Positions 54,712 through 63,395 of a DNA stretch of 64,000 bases are shown in pieces. The notes beneath the pieces were generated by a model. The model did no database searches and was not told where the DNA came from. It was given only the letters and a program-made list of their open reading frames with translations. Each line of letters opens with the position of its first letter. The first letter of the stretch is position 1. The position numbers and the translations under genes were made by a program. The stretch lies in contig JAGCXM010000015.1 of the NCBI GenBank assembly GCA_017961325.1, positions 73,408 to 137,407 on the forward strand, read 5' to 3'. Source of the DNA: a bacterium (lineage in GTDB: Bacteria; UBP6; UBA1177).

Positions 54712-56448
54712 CTAACGATTACTCGAACCGGAGTGGACGAAATCCTTGATGTAAAGCTGCATATTTATGCCTTCGCCGTAAACATTGATCCGCGGGAAGT
54801 AAATTATGTCGATCAAATCACCGACAACCGGCGCGTTTCTGTGGTTAAGAAGCCCGAAAGCGATGGCATTGAACGTCATATTCGTGTTTTTCGCGCCGAG
54901 TTTCCAGTGAAGATGGCTTCTGTTGATGATGTTCTGCTTCAGAATTTTGACATTTCTGGCAAGAAAATTGGGTTCTGAATTGCTTATTCCGAAAGGTTCA
55001 AGTTTCGAAAGAGCTACAACCATATCAGGAACGAGTTCTTTAAGCTGAAGTTCGGAATCGATTTCAGTGAACTGACCGCCGACATCCTCCTCAAGTTCTT
55101 CGGCCACGATTTCATCAAATTTATCAATAAATTCAGCTATTTTCGATTCCTGGATCGTAAGCCCCGCAGCATATTTGTGACCGCCGTACTGAACGAGATA
55201 ATTGCTGAGTCTTTCGAGAACTTTATATATGTGAAGCTGCGGAATGCTTCTGACGCTGCCCCGCCCGATTCCGTCTTCGACAGAGATCATTATCGTCGGT
55301 TTGTAGAACTTTTCTACCAGACGCGACGCGACAATGCCGATAACGCCGGGATGCCACTTTTCGGAATATAAAACTATTGAATTGCGCTTCTGGATGATAT
55401 CGCTGTTTTCGACTTTCGCCAGAGCCTGATCGAAAATCTCGGCTTCAAGCTGCTGACGGTATTCGTTAGTCAGATTAAGCTCTTCCGCCATCTTCAGTGC
55501 CGCTTCGTAATCGGTGCTTTCGATAAGTTCCAAGCCTTTTATAGCATTTCCGATCCTGCCTGCCGCATTGAGACGCGGAGCCATTTTATAGCTTATCACG
55601 GAAGGGTTAATCTCTTTCAGCGACTTCAAACCGCATATATTAGCCAGTGCCAGAAGTCCGGGACGCTGGTTTTTCTGCATCTGCGTAAGACCGTATTTCA
55701 CGAAAATTCTGTTCGATTCAAGAAGCGGAACCATATCGGCAACCGTTCCGAGTGCGACGATGTCCAGATATTCGACCAGATTCGGAAGCGTTCCCGTAAA
55801 AAATCCGTCTTTCTCGACGATTTTTTTGAAAACCATGAGGAATGAAAAAGCAACGCCGACAGCAGCCATCTCTTTGAACGGATACTGGCATTCCGGCTGG
55901 TGCGGATTGACGATCGCGATAGCCGGAGGAACCGTTTCGCCGACATGGTGATGGTCGATTATTATCGTAGCAAGACCCAAATCGGCTGCGTACTTCACTT
56001 CATCGACGCTCGTTATTCCGCAGTCTACCGTAATGACAAGCTCGCCGCCGTTAGTTGCGATCTCTTCCAGAGTGTATGTATTGAGTCCGTAACCGTCTTC
56101 AAGCCTGTGCGGAATGTAGTGGTCCACGCTTGCTCCGATATGCGACAGAAACTGATACATAATCAGAGTAGAAGTGATACCGTCAACATCATAATCGCCG
56201 TAAATCACTATTTTCTTTCTGTTTTTGATGTAGTCGATTATGATTCCGGCAGCCTTTTCCGCGTCTTTCAGAAGAAAAGGATCAGGCAGAGACTTGATTT
56301 TAGCCTGAAGGAACATGCTCGCAGTTTCGACCTCGTCGATTCCGCGGTTCACGAGGACAGTCGCAACAGTCTTTGAAATACCGAGCGTTTTGCTTAAATT
56401 GTCGATTTTACCCGGATCGGGATTCAGTATTTGCCATTTCGGCTTCAT
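54712..56448 (-). CDS. recJ: Single-stranded-DNA-specific exonuclease RecJ
   Basis: 578 residues, same length as E. coli RecJ. 5'-3' ssDNA exonuclease of recombination and repair. DHH motif IV/I region VIYGDYDVDGITST is at residues 81-94, TVDCGITS and IIIDHHHVGE follow, and the DHHA1 region has GIVASRLVEKFYKPTIMIS and GGHKYAAGLT. The OB-fold and C-terminal domain are present. Its ATG directly abuts the secF stop, so it is the last gene of the yajC-secD-secF-recJ operon, an order also seen in some Deltaproteobacteria and Clostridia. Confidence 0.96.
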   Translation of the reverse strand: MKPKWQILNPDPGKIDNLSKTLGISKTVATVLVNRGIDEVETASMFLQAKIKSLPDPFLLKDAEKAAGIIIDYIKNRKKIVIYGDYDVDGITSTLIMYQFLSHIGASVDHYIPHRLEDGYGLNTYTLEEIATNGGELVITVDCGITSVDEVKYAADLGLATIIIDHHHVGETVPPAIAIVNPHQPECQYPFKEMAAVGVAFSFLMVFKKIVEKDGFFTGTLPNLVEYLDIVALGTVADMVPLLESNRIFVKYGLTQMQKNQRPGLLALANICGLKSLKEINPSVISYKMAPRLNAAGRIGNAIKGLELIESTDYEAALKMAEELNLTNEYRQQLEAEIFDQALAKVENSDIIQKRNSIVLYSEKWHPGVIGIVASRLVEKFYKPTIMISVEDGIGRGSVRSIPQLHIYKVLERLSNYLVQYGGHKYAAGLTIQESKIAEFIDKFDEIVAEELEEDVGGQFTEIDSELQLKELVPDMVVALSKLEPFGISNSEPNFLARNVKILKQNIINRSHLHWKLGAKNTNMTFNAIAFGLLNHRNAPVVGDLIDIIYFPRINVYGEGINMQLYIKDFVHSGSSNR

Positions 56449-57585
56449 CTATGCTGCGTTTCCTCTTCTTTTGTTCATGTATTTTTCAATGTAAAGCGTG
56501 ATCGGCGAAGCAATGAAAAGCGAAGAATATGTTCCGACTACTACACCGATGCACATAACGCCAGCAAAACCCGAAATGATTTCGCCGCCGAAAATAAGAA
56601 GTGCCAGAACAGAGAAGAGAGTCGTTATAGAAGTGAGGAACGTTCTCTGCAGGGTTTCGTTGAGGCTGACATTCATCTTTTCAGCCAAAGTCGTGCCTTT
56701 GTTCGGATCTTTCATGTTTTCCCTGATTCTGTCGAAAATGACGATCGTATCGTTGATCGAGTAACCGACGATCGTAAGAAGCGCCGCAACGACGGTAAGG
56801 TCAAACGAGAATCCGAAAAGCGACCAGATTCCGAGAGCGATCATGACGTCGTGGAAAAGAGCAAGAACAGCGCCCGGAGCGAACATGAAGTTGAATCTGA
56901 ACGCGATGTAGACAAGAATTGCGATAAGAGCGTAGAAAACAGCCATAATCGCGGAAAGTTTCAACTGCTGGCCGACTTTCGGGCCGACGAGTTCGACTCT
57001 TACGAGGTCAGCCTTAGCTTCTTTATTGATGTTGTCAATCGCGATGACGATTTCGTTCGTCATGCCTTTAAGCATAAGTTTGTAGATGTGTCTGTCGCCG
57101 ACTTTGTTGTATTTGATTGCATCATTTTCGATAACCGGAAGCTTGGTTTCGGCTATAAGCGCGTTCATAGCATCTTGACTGATTTCCTTGTCAAACCAGA
57201 TTTCTACTCTGTCGCCGACCTGTGAATCGAAGTGGGTCTTGACCATTTTCGCGTCGGTGAACTTTGCTTTTGCAGCATCGAGGAAAGCGTTGATCGTCGC
57301 ATCATCAACCATCGAAATGTTTTTGAAGCGGACGAGGTATTCATTCTGCTTGCCTTCAAACTGCTGGATGTCGTTTGCTCCGAACTGACCCATAACTTCT
57401 CTGACCTGCTGCTGGGTTACGCCGTCAGCCTTGATCTGGATTTCTGTTCCGCCGGCAAAGTCGATACCGAAGTTGAAACTCTTGAAAATGACAAGAAGGA
57501 TTGAAATCGCGACTAAAACGCACGAAATCGGGAACAATATTTTTGATTTGCCGATAAAATCTATTTTAAGTTCATTTAATCTCAT
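56449..57585 (-). CDS. secF: Protein-export membrane protein SecF
   Basis: 378 residues from ATG 57585, 6 nt after GGGAG (57596-57592); the TTG at 57591 touches the RBS. Six membrane segments: one at the N-terminus, the periplasmic P1 domain (residues about 45-160), then five helices. FGIDFAGGTEIQI after TM1 and GYSINDTIVIFDRIREN are SecF signatures. Uses the proton gradient with SecD to pull preproteins across. It is the RND-like partner of the upstream secD. Confidence 0.96.
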   Translation of the reverse strand: MRLNELKIDFIGKSKILFPISCVLVAISILLVIFKSFNFGIDFAGGTEIQIKADGVTQQQVREVMGQFGANDIQQFEGKQNEYLVRFKNISMVDDATINAFLDAAKAKFTDAKMVKTHFDSQVGDRVEIWFDKEISQDAMNALIAETKLPVIENDAIKYNKVGDRHIYKLMLKGMTNEIVIAIDNINKEAKADLVRVELVGPKVGQQLKLSAIMAVFYALIAILVYIAFRFNFMFAPGAVLALFHDVMIALGIWSLFGFSFDLTVVAALLTIVGYSINDTIVIFDRIRENMKDPNKGTTLAEKMNVSLNETLQRTFLTSITTLFSVLALLIFGGEIISGFAGVMCIGVVVGTYSSLFIASPITLYIEKYMNKRRGNAA

Positions 57586-57596
57586 CTTCAACTCCC

Positions 57597-59324
57597 TTAT
57601 TTAACGTGTGAAAACATCTTGATGTGTGCTTTCAGGAAATAGTTGAAAACAACTCTTGCTACGAATATTGCGGTAAACATACTTGAGCAGATACCGATGA
57701 GAAGCGTAATTGCGAAACCTTTGATCGCGCCGGTACCGAACTCCCAGAGAACGAAAGATGTTATCGCAGTCGTAAGGTTGGAGTCAAAAATCGCCGACCA
57801 TGCCTTGTTGAAACCGCCTTCAATTGCTGCTTCAAGAGCCTTTCCGGTTCTGAGCTCCTCTTTGATTCTCTCGAAAATAATAACGTTCGCGTCAACCGCC
57901 ATACCGACTGTAAGAAGGATACCTGCGATGCCGGGGAAGGTAAGCGTTGCGCCGAAAGTAGCCATCGCACCCATAATGAAAAGAAGGTTGAGGAAAAGGG
58001 CGATGTCAGCGATAAGTCCTGCAAAACCGTAGTAAAGGAACATGAAAAGAACGACAACTGCAAAGCCGACAGAAACTGCAACTTTACCTTTATCGATGGA
58101 GTCCTGACCAAGGCTTGGACCAACCGTTCTGTTTTCTTCAAATGTTACCGGAGCGGGAAGCGAACCTGCTCTGAGAACGAGCGCAAGGTCTTTTGCTTCC
58201 TCGAAAATCGAGTTGTAGTCGCCGTTTCCGCCAAGTGTGATCATTGCGCTGCCGCCTTCGATTCTGGACTGGATTACAGGTGCGCTGTTTACTTTTTCAT
58301 CAAGGATAATAGCCATTTTGCGTTTTACGTTCTTGCCGGTTACATCGGCGAAAATTTCCGCACCGACTTTATCAAAGTTCATGCTGACGTAAGGTCTGTT
58401 TTTCTGCTGGTCTATTGAAACTCTCGCGTCGGTGAGCATATCACCGGTAATGTAAGCCTGACGGTAAAGCAGCCATGACATATATTCCTTCGTTCCGTCG
58501 CCGAGAACGGTTTCTTCAAGAAGGAATTCTGTTCCTTCAGGAGCTTTGTCCTTCAAAAACTCTCTAAGTTTCGCACGGTCTTTCGAAGTTGCGTATTTGT
58601 AAGTAAGCAACGTTCCTTCGGAAGTTGTTCCTCTGCCTGTAACAAGCGTGATTCCTTCAGGAACTTCGCCTGTGTATTCGCCGAGCGGATCTTTGTCTTC
58701 AGCGACGATTTTGAACTCAAGCTGAGCTGTCTGGCCGATGATGCTTCTTGCTCTCTCGACATCTTTATAGCCTGGAAGCTGGACAAGTATCGAGTTTTCG
58801 CCCTGTTTCGTAACGATCGGCTCCTTGAGACCGAGCTCGTCAATTCTCGAACGGAGCGTTTCAAGCGTCTGGTCGACGGCATTAACCTTGAGCTGCTGAA
58901 CATATTCGTCTCTCATCGTGAGAGTGTAGGAATTTCCGGAACTTCCGGTCTTCTTAAGGTCGCCGAAGTAGTCAATTACCTTATCTCTGAAAAGGTCTTT
59001 GTTCGCGCCGTCCGCAAGTTTGACTTCGATCGCATAGCTTTCCGGCAGAACTTTTACCGTTTCATAAGGAATTTTTTCATCATCAAGTCTGATTCTGATC
59101 TCGTCGGTTCTGCGGTCGAGCCTGTCGGTAGCCGCCTTTTCGGTATCTACGCTGAGAACGAAGTGGATACCGCCTTTGAGATCGAGACCAAGACTCAGCC
59201 CGCTGTTTATCTTTTCAGCCCACGGATTAGCCTCCGTGTCGATAAAAGTCGGGATAAGCGCAACACACGCAGCAACAATAATAACAAGAACAAAAATTGC
59301 TCTTGCCAACCAGTTTCTTTCCAT
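57597..59324 (-). CDS. secD: Protein translocase subunit SecD
   Basis: 575 residues from ATG 59324 (MERNW); the open frame extends three codons to a TTG that lies next to GGAG. TM1 then SGLSLGLDLKGGIHFVLSV (D1), a large periplasmic region with GENSILVQLPG (P1) and a head domain, then five helices including GFAVVVLFMFLYYGFAG and MAVDANVIIFERIKEE. Intermediate in length between E. coli SecD (615) and short forms. Six bp separate its stop from the RBS-start region of secF. Confidence 0.96.
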   Translation of the reverse strand: MERNWLARAIFVLVIIVAACVALIPTFIDTEANPWAEKINSGLSLGLDLKGGIHFVLSVDTEKAATDRLDRRTDEIRIRLDDEKIPYETVKVLPESYAIEVKLADGANKDLFRDKVIDYFGDLKKTGSSGNSYTLTMRDEYVQQLKVNAVDQTLETLRSRIDELGLKEPIVTKQGENSILVQLPGYKDVERARSIIGQTAQLEFKIVAEDKDPLGEYTGEVPEGITLVTGRGTTSEGTLLTYKYATSKDRAKLREFLKDKAPEGTEFLLEETVLGDGTKEYMSWLLYRQAYITGDMLTDARVSIDQQKNRPYVSMNFDKVGAEIFADVTGKNVKRKMAIILDEKVNSAPVIQSRIEGGSAMITLGGNGDYNSIFEEAKDLALVLRAGSLPAPVTFEENRTVGPSLGQDSIDKGKVAVSVGFAVVVLFMFLYYGFAGLIADIALFLNLLFIMGAMATFGATLTFPGIAGILLTVGMAVDANVIIFERIKEELRTGKALEAAIEGGFNKAWSAIFDSNLTTAITSFVLWEFGTGAIKGFAITLLIGICSSMFTAIFVARVVFNYFLKAHIKMFSHVK

Positions 59325-59351
59325 AACAATCAATCTCCATTTATATTGTTT

Positions 59352-59714
59352 TTACTCTTCAGTTCCCTTTGCAACAACGCTTGAAACCACGCCTTTCTGC
59401 ACGGTGACGACGACTTTCGGATTTGAACAGATTTCGACTTTGAGCTCTGCATCCTTGACCTCGGCGATCCTGCCCTGTATGCCGTTGCTCATCATGATAA
59501 CATCGCCTTTTTTAAGCTGATTGAGCATTTCGTTATGTTTTTTCATCTGTTTTCTCTGAGGGAGAATAACAAGAAAGTAAAAAATACCGAAAATAAGGAT
59601 GAAAGGCAGGAGCATATTCAAAATTCCCATTGCTCCGCCCTGTTGCGCCGCCTCCTGCGTTATCAACAAATTACCAAATAAATTCAATGTGTTAGCTGTC
59701 ACGCCCGTCTCCAT
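59352..59714 (-). CDS. yajC: Preprotein translocase accessory subunit YajC
   Basis: 120 residues. One membrane helix (about 28-50, LPFILIFGIFYFLVILP) with the family phrase PQRKQMKKHNEML after it, then a small C-terminal SH3-like domain (LKKGDVIMMSNGIQGRIAEV). Leader gene of the sec operon. No clear Shine-Dalgarno precedes the ATG, only a TTTTAAAA tract, so initiation may be weak or the true start a little downstream. Confidence 0.93.
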   Translation of the reverse strand: METGVTANTLNLFGNLLITQEAAQQGGAMGILNMLLPFILIFGIFYFLVILPQRKQMKKHNEMLNQLKKGDVIMMSNGIQGRIAEVKDAELKVEICSNPKVVVTVQKGVVSSVVAKGTEE

Positions 59715-59745
59715 TTTTAAAAGTCAACAAAAAAACAAGCGGCAG

Positions 59746-59773
59746 AGTGTAGCACAAAAATTTTTTTTAGCAA
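59746..59773 (-). promoter_or_regulatory. Promoter of the yajC-secD-secF-recJ operon
   Basis: Minus-strand TTGCTA (59773-59768) and TACACT (59751-59746) with a 16-bp spacer, about 32 bp upstream of the yajC ATG. Confidence 0.52.
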
Positions 59774-59831
59774 GAAATGCGTTTAAAACTTTCTGGAAAA
59801 ATCGGGAGAAATAAGATTCTGAAAACGGATT

Positions 59832-61406
59832 TTATTCGCCGCAGCCGCCCTGAGGAGCAGGTTTGTCAGCAGCTTTGATCGCTTTTTCCGCAGCACAGCC
59901 TTTAAGATCCTTGTTGTGAGCGCAGATCTGTCTCTGGATGTCGTTTGCAGCAACGCCGCCGCCCTGGAATTTATTGTTGAAAATCCATGTCGGGCTGCCG
60001 CCGATGCCCATAGCGTTTCCGATTTTGATGTTTTCGCTGTGGAGTTTTACACCTTCGCCGCCGTTGAAGCATTTTTCGATGACGTCAGCTTTGATTTTGC
60101 CCGTTGCGCATTTCTGCCAGTCGGTTCCTCTGATGTTTTCGTTGCGGCACCAGATGTAATTCATGTAATCTTTCGGGTAATGTTTGATCGCGCAGAGTTC
60201 ACGGATGTTCTCGTCAACTTCGCCCTGACCGTGAAGCGCCTGGAACTTGCCGGGTTCGGTCTCGTTTGCGATGTAATTTACATGGAAATCAAGTTTGTCA
60301 TCCTTGAAAGCTTCAAAAACTTCCTTCATTGCATTAAGCGCCATAACGCCGTAAGGACACTGGCTCATAACGAAGAGGTCGACTCTTGCCGGAATTTCCT
60401 TTCTGCAGAGCATCTCTTCCTTGCAGTCGTCGTCGTCACAGTCGACTTTGCCGTTACCGGTATCATCGATGCCGTTGTCACAGATTTCTTTGGTGGGGTC
60501 AAATTTCGCACCGACTCTCAAAAGAATGAAATCGCCGGCTTTTACAGCCCAACGCGAAATCTTCTGATAGTCTTCTTCTTTTTCAACAGCCGGATCAAAA
60601 GCTAAAATAGGAAGAGTTTTGAAACCTGCTTCCGCGAATGTCTTGTACATTCCTTTAGCTTTTTCATCGGAGTAGTCAAGAGTTTCCGGAACAAGTCCCG
60701 GGAACATGTTCTTAAGCTGGCTGATCAATGCTTCTGGCCTGCACTCTTTGCATCTTTTGTCGGAAATAACCGTAACTTTTACCTTTGCAGGTTCCGGAAT
60801 CGAGCTGCATACTTCAGGTTTTGCCGTTTTGTATTCGTTGCAGATCGCTCTCATAAAGTCGTTGGAAGTTCTTCCGCCTCTGTAAGGATTCCCTGCAAGG
60901 AAAATCGTCGGGGAACCGCTTGCACCCTTTGATTGCGAGAACTTGTAGCTTTCAAGAAGAATCTGTTCGCCTTCGTCACCGTCTTTGCATGCTTTGACTT
61001 TTGCGATGTCAAGATTGAGTTCTTTAGCACAGCTTTCAAAGTTTTCGGGAATCTTTCTCGATTCTTTGTTCATGCAGACGATAAGATTCATGTAATCTTT
61101 CGGCATGTGTTTTTTGGCACAGAGGAAAATTTTGTCGCCGTTGCGCTCTGTTTCTCCGTGCATCGGCATCCAGCCGCCGTCCTTTTCGTAGCCGATGTAG
61201 TTGAGTTCGAAATCGACAGCGTTGCCGAGTTTGTCGAGAGTGGGTTTGATTGCGTTCATAACCTGAACACCGTAAGGACACTTACTCATAACGTGGAAAG
61301 AAAGTTTGACTTTCTCTTTCGCTTCCGGTTCCTTTTTTTCGCCGCATGAAACAAGCATGCCGATGCAAAGAGCTACAACCGAAGCTGCAATCAATAATTT
61401 TTTCAA
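59832..61406 (-). CDS. Lipoprotein with three thioredoxin-like domains (two DsbA/GILT-like CPYG, one CKEC)
   Basis: 524 residues from TTG 61406, with AGGAGGA 4 nt upstream, giving a signal peptide with lipobox LVSC (Cys21). Domain 1 (about 33-195) has MSKCPYG at Cys43, HGE..LCAKKHMPKDYMN and the cis-Pro loop GSP166. Domain 2 (about 205-300) is a thioredoxin-like fold with Cys219-Lys-Glu-Cys222 and TLPIL. A Ca-binding-like segment (CDNGIDDTGNGKVDC, 309-323) precedes domain 3 (about 340-505), a clear duplicate of domain 1 with MSQCPYG at Cys350 and GGSP472. The usual second active-site Cys (CxxC) is replaced by Gly in domains 1 and 3. Likely periplasmic thiol-redox protein. Confidence 0.87.
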   Translation of the reverse strand: MKKLLIAASVVALCIGMLVSCGEKKEPEAKEKVKLSFHVMSKCPYGVQVMNAIKPTLDKLGNAVDFELNYIGYEKDGGWMPMHGETERNGDKIFLCAKKHMPKDYMNLIVCMNKESRKIPENFESCAKELNLDIAKVKACKDGDEGEQILLESYKFSQSKGASGSPTIFLAGNPYRGGRTSNDFMRAICNEYKTAKPEVCSSIPEPAKVKVTVISDKRCKECRPEALISQLKNMFPGLVPETLDYSDEKAKGMYKTFAEAGFKTLPILAFDPAVEKEEDYQKISRWAVKAGDFILLRVGAKFDPTKEICDNGIDDTGNGKVDCDDDDCKEEMLCRKEIPARVDLFVMSQCPYGVMALNAMKEVFEAFKDDKLDFHVNYIANETEPGKFQALHGQGEVDENIRELCAIKHYPKDYMNYIWCRNENIRGTDWQKCATGKIKADVIEKCFNGGEGVKLHSENIKIGNAMGIGGSPTWIFNNKFQGGGVAANDIQRQICAHNKDLKGCAAEKAIKAADKPAPQGGCGE

Positions 61407-61457
61407 GAAATCCTCCTTTTAAAAAGTGAAAAAAGACCTTTTACAAAAAAACAGTGA

Positions 61458-61485
61458 ATCATATTCATTTATCATAAAAAAGCAA
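61458..61485 (-). promoter_or_regulatory. Promoter of the triple-thioredoxin lipoprotein
   Basis: Minus-strand TTGCTT (61485-61480) and TATGAT (61463-61458) with a 16-bp spacer, about 52 bp upstream of the TTG start at 61406. Same -35 and spacer as the promoter at 36141. Confidence 0.5.
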
Positions 61486-61569
61486 ACTTTTGAAAACGAT
61501 TTTTCAAACAGTTTCATATTTTTTCAACAACTTCACATAAAAATTTATTCCGGCAATTCAGAATTTCGA

Positions 61570-62622
61570 TTAAAGCAGCCTCTCGAGATTGTTTTTAGAC
61601 AAAAATTCAGTAATTTCGCGCATTTTCGCATGATCATCCAATGATGCCGAAAATATTGCGTCGTCAGTCGCCACAAGAAGCTCCCGCTCTTTTTCAAACA
61701 TGACTATCTCTTTTTCCGTCAGGTTTACGGCTAAAGAGTTCCGGCAGTTTATAAAATCAGCGTTCCCGACTTTGGCGTTTCCAGAACCGTCTTTCGGCAG
61801 AAGCTCGAAGTATGCAAGCCAGCTTCCGACATCGCTCCAGCCGAAATTTCCGGGAACGGCAAATAGCGGCTTTTCCGTCTTTTCCATTATTGCGTAATCA
61901 AAAGATATTGAATTTATTGAAGAATAAAGTTTTTCTTCAGGAAGTTCAAACGATTCGGAAGAACTTATTTTGTCATAAGTTTCCGGGGTCAGCCGTTTAA
62001 ATTCTTCCAGCATCGAATTCAGCGAAAAAATGAAAATCCCGCCGTTCCAGAGGTAATTTCCGCTCTTAACAAATTTTTCAGCCTTTTCAAAGCACGGTTT
62101 TTCTTCAAAAGATTCAACTCCGAAGATTTCGCTTTCAACAACTTCCCCCTTTTTTATGTAACCGAAACCTGTTTCGGGATAAGCCGGCTCGATTCCGACC
62201 GTTCCGATATAATTTTTGTTTTTATCAAGAAAATCAAGCCCTTTTTCAACGGTTTTTCTGAACCTTTCAGGATAAGCGACATAGTGGTCCGACGGCAGGA
62301 CAAGAAGCGCCCTATCTTCACAACACATTGATTTTATTGCAAAAAGTGAAAGAAGGATGCACGGCGCGGTATTCCTTCCGCAGGGCTCGTAGATAACTTT
62401 CACTTTTTCGTATTTTCCGGCATCCCGCTCTATTTCAGCGCGCTGTTTTAAGGAAGAAACTATCGTGATTTCTTCTGCAAGCGGCATTATCCTTTCAATA
62501 GTTTCGGCAAGGAGCGTCTTTTCCGAAAAAAGCGCCAGACTCTGCTTTGCCTTCGATTCTCTCGAAAGCGGCCAGAACCTTTTACCGCTGCCGCCTGCCA
62601 TAATCACAGCCGAAAGTTTCAT
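61570..62622 (-). CDS. manC: Mannose-1-phosphate guanylyltransferase (nucleotidyltransferase part only)
   Basis: Makes GDP-mannose from mannose-1-P and GTP. 350 residues, shorter than bifunctional ManC (about 470) because the C-terminal cupin is missing. Signature VIMAGGSGKRFWPLSRESKAKQ lies at the N-terminus, then EPCGRNTAPCI, LPSDHYV and ETGFGYI, with WNGGIFIF and FGWSDVGSW. A short left-handed helix-like region follows. The start overlaps the stop of the upstream gene by one base (TGATG). The missing isomerase-type cupin is encoded by that upstream gene. Provides sugar donor for polysaccharide or tRNA mannosylation. Confidence 0.92.
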   Translation of the reverse strand: MKLSAVIMAGGSGKRFWPLSRESKAKQSLALFSEKTLLAETIERIMPLAEEITIVSSLKQRAEIERDAGKYEKVKVIYEPCGRNTAPCILLSLFAIKSMCCEDRALLVLPSDHYVAYPERFRKTVEKGLDFLDKNKNYIGTVGIEPAYPETGFGYIKKGEVVESEIFGVESFEEKPCFEKAEKFVKSGNYLWNGGIFIFSLNSMLEEFKRLTPETYDKISSSESFELPEEKLYSSINSISFDYAIMEKTEKPLFAVPGNFGWSDVGSWLAYFELLPKDGSGNAKVGNADFINCRNSLAVNLTEKEIVMFEKERELLVATDDAIFSASLDDHAKMREITEFLSKNNLERLL

Positions 62623-63380
62623 CAGACTCTCCCGTAAATGTCTTCTATTCTTCTGACGTCGTCTTCGCCGAGGTAGCTTCCGAGCTGGAGTTCAACGATA
62701 ACCATAGATGAATCTTCCGTTTCTGCGCGGTGTTTTTCATGCTTTTGGATCGTGAAGACAAGTCCCTTTTCAGCCTTGAATCTGCGGTCTCCGATTACGA
62801 CGAACCCGCCTCCTTCCGCAATCATCCACGTTTCGCTTCTGAATTCATGCGTCTGCAGACTCAATTTCTGATGAGGTGCGACAAAAATGTGTTTTATTTT
62901 GTAATCTTCGGCATTTACGAGAGTTTTCCACCATCCCCACGGACGGGTGTCGAACGATTTTGTGTTGACAACTCTGTGTTCATAAAAATCGCAGAGTTCA
63001 TCAAGCGAAAAGTTTGAAATATCGCATTCCGAGCAGTTGAGACCGTTAATATTATCAATCAAACCGGCATATTTTTCTTTCAAATCGAAATCGAAAGAAT
63101 AGAACACGAACTGCCTGAAAAAGGCTCTGTTGACAAACGGAAGAAACGAAAAAGTATGAAGGGCATCAAAGCTTTTCATGTCGGTTTTTGTTTCAGAACA
63201 GAGTTTTTCAATGTCGCGGATTGAAAGATTTTTTATATCCAAAGCAGAAATATCAAGAATTTCAGCGTAAAAATCTTCGCGGGAATTCACTTCAGAAGCC
63301 AGTTTTTGAATAAAATCATTAGTGAATTCTGAATTTTCAGTCAACTCGTCGGCAGACTGGGTAATAAAAAGAATTTTCAT
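62622..63380 (-). CDS. Cupin (mannose-6-phosphate isomerase type II-like) with novel N-terminal region
   Basis: 252 residues. The C-terminal 110 residues match the cupin that normally ends bifunctional ManC/AlgA: RPWGWWKTLVNAEDYKIKHI, QTHEFRSETWMIAEGG and LGEDDVRRIEDIYGR, with metal-ligand His/Glu residues (H..RSE). The N-terminal 140 residues are a different domain; MKILFITQS and DALHTFSFLPF resemble the N-terminal Rossmann half of GT4 glycosyltransferases, but no full match is seen. Such a half could be a scaffold or remnant. GGAGG is 6 nt from the ATG. Translationally coupled to manC. Confidence 0.8.
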   Translation of the reverse strand: MKILFITQSADELTENSEFTNDFIQKLASEVNSREDFYAEILDISALDIKNLSIRDIEKLCSETKTDMKSFDALHTFSFLPFVNRAFFRQFVFYSFDFDLKEKYAGLIDNINGLNCSECDISNFSLDELCDFYEHRVVNTKSFDTRPWGWWKTLVNAEDYKIKHIFVAPHQKLSLQTHEFRSETWMIAEGGGFVVIGDRRFKAEKGLVFTIQKHEKHRAETEDSSMVIVELQLGSYLGEDDVRRIEDIYGRV

Positions 63381-63395
63381 TTATCCTCCGCAAAA

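Noticed and set aside
61426-61644. 72-residue plus-strand frame between the thioredoxin lipoprotein and manC
   Set aside because: Overlaps the end of manC on the other strand, lacks an RBS and covers the lipoprotein promoter.
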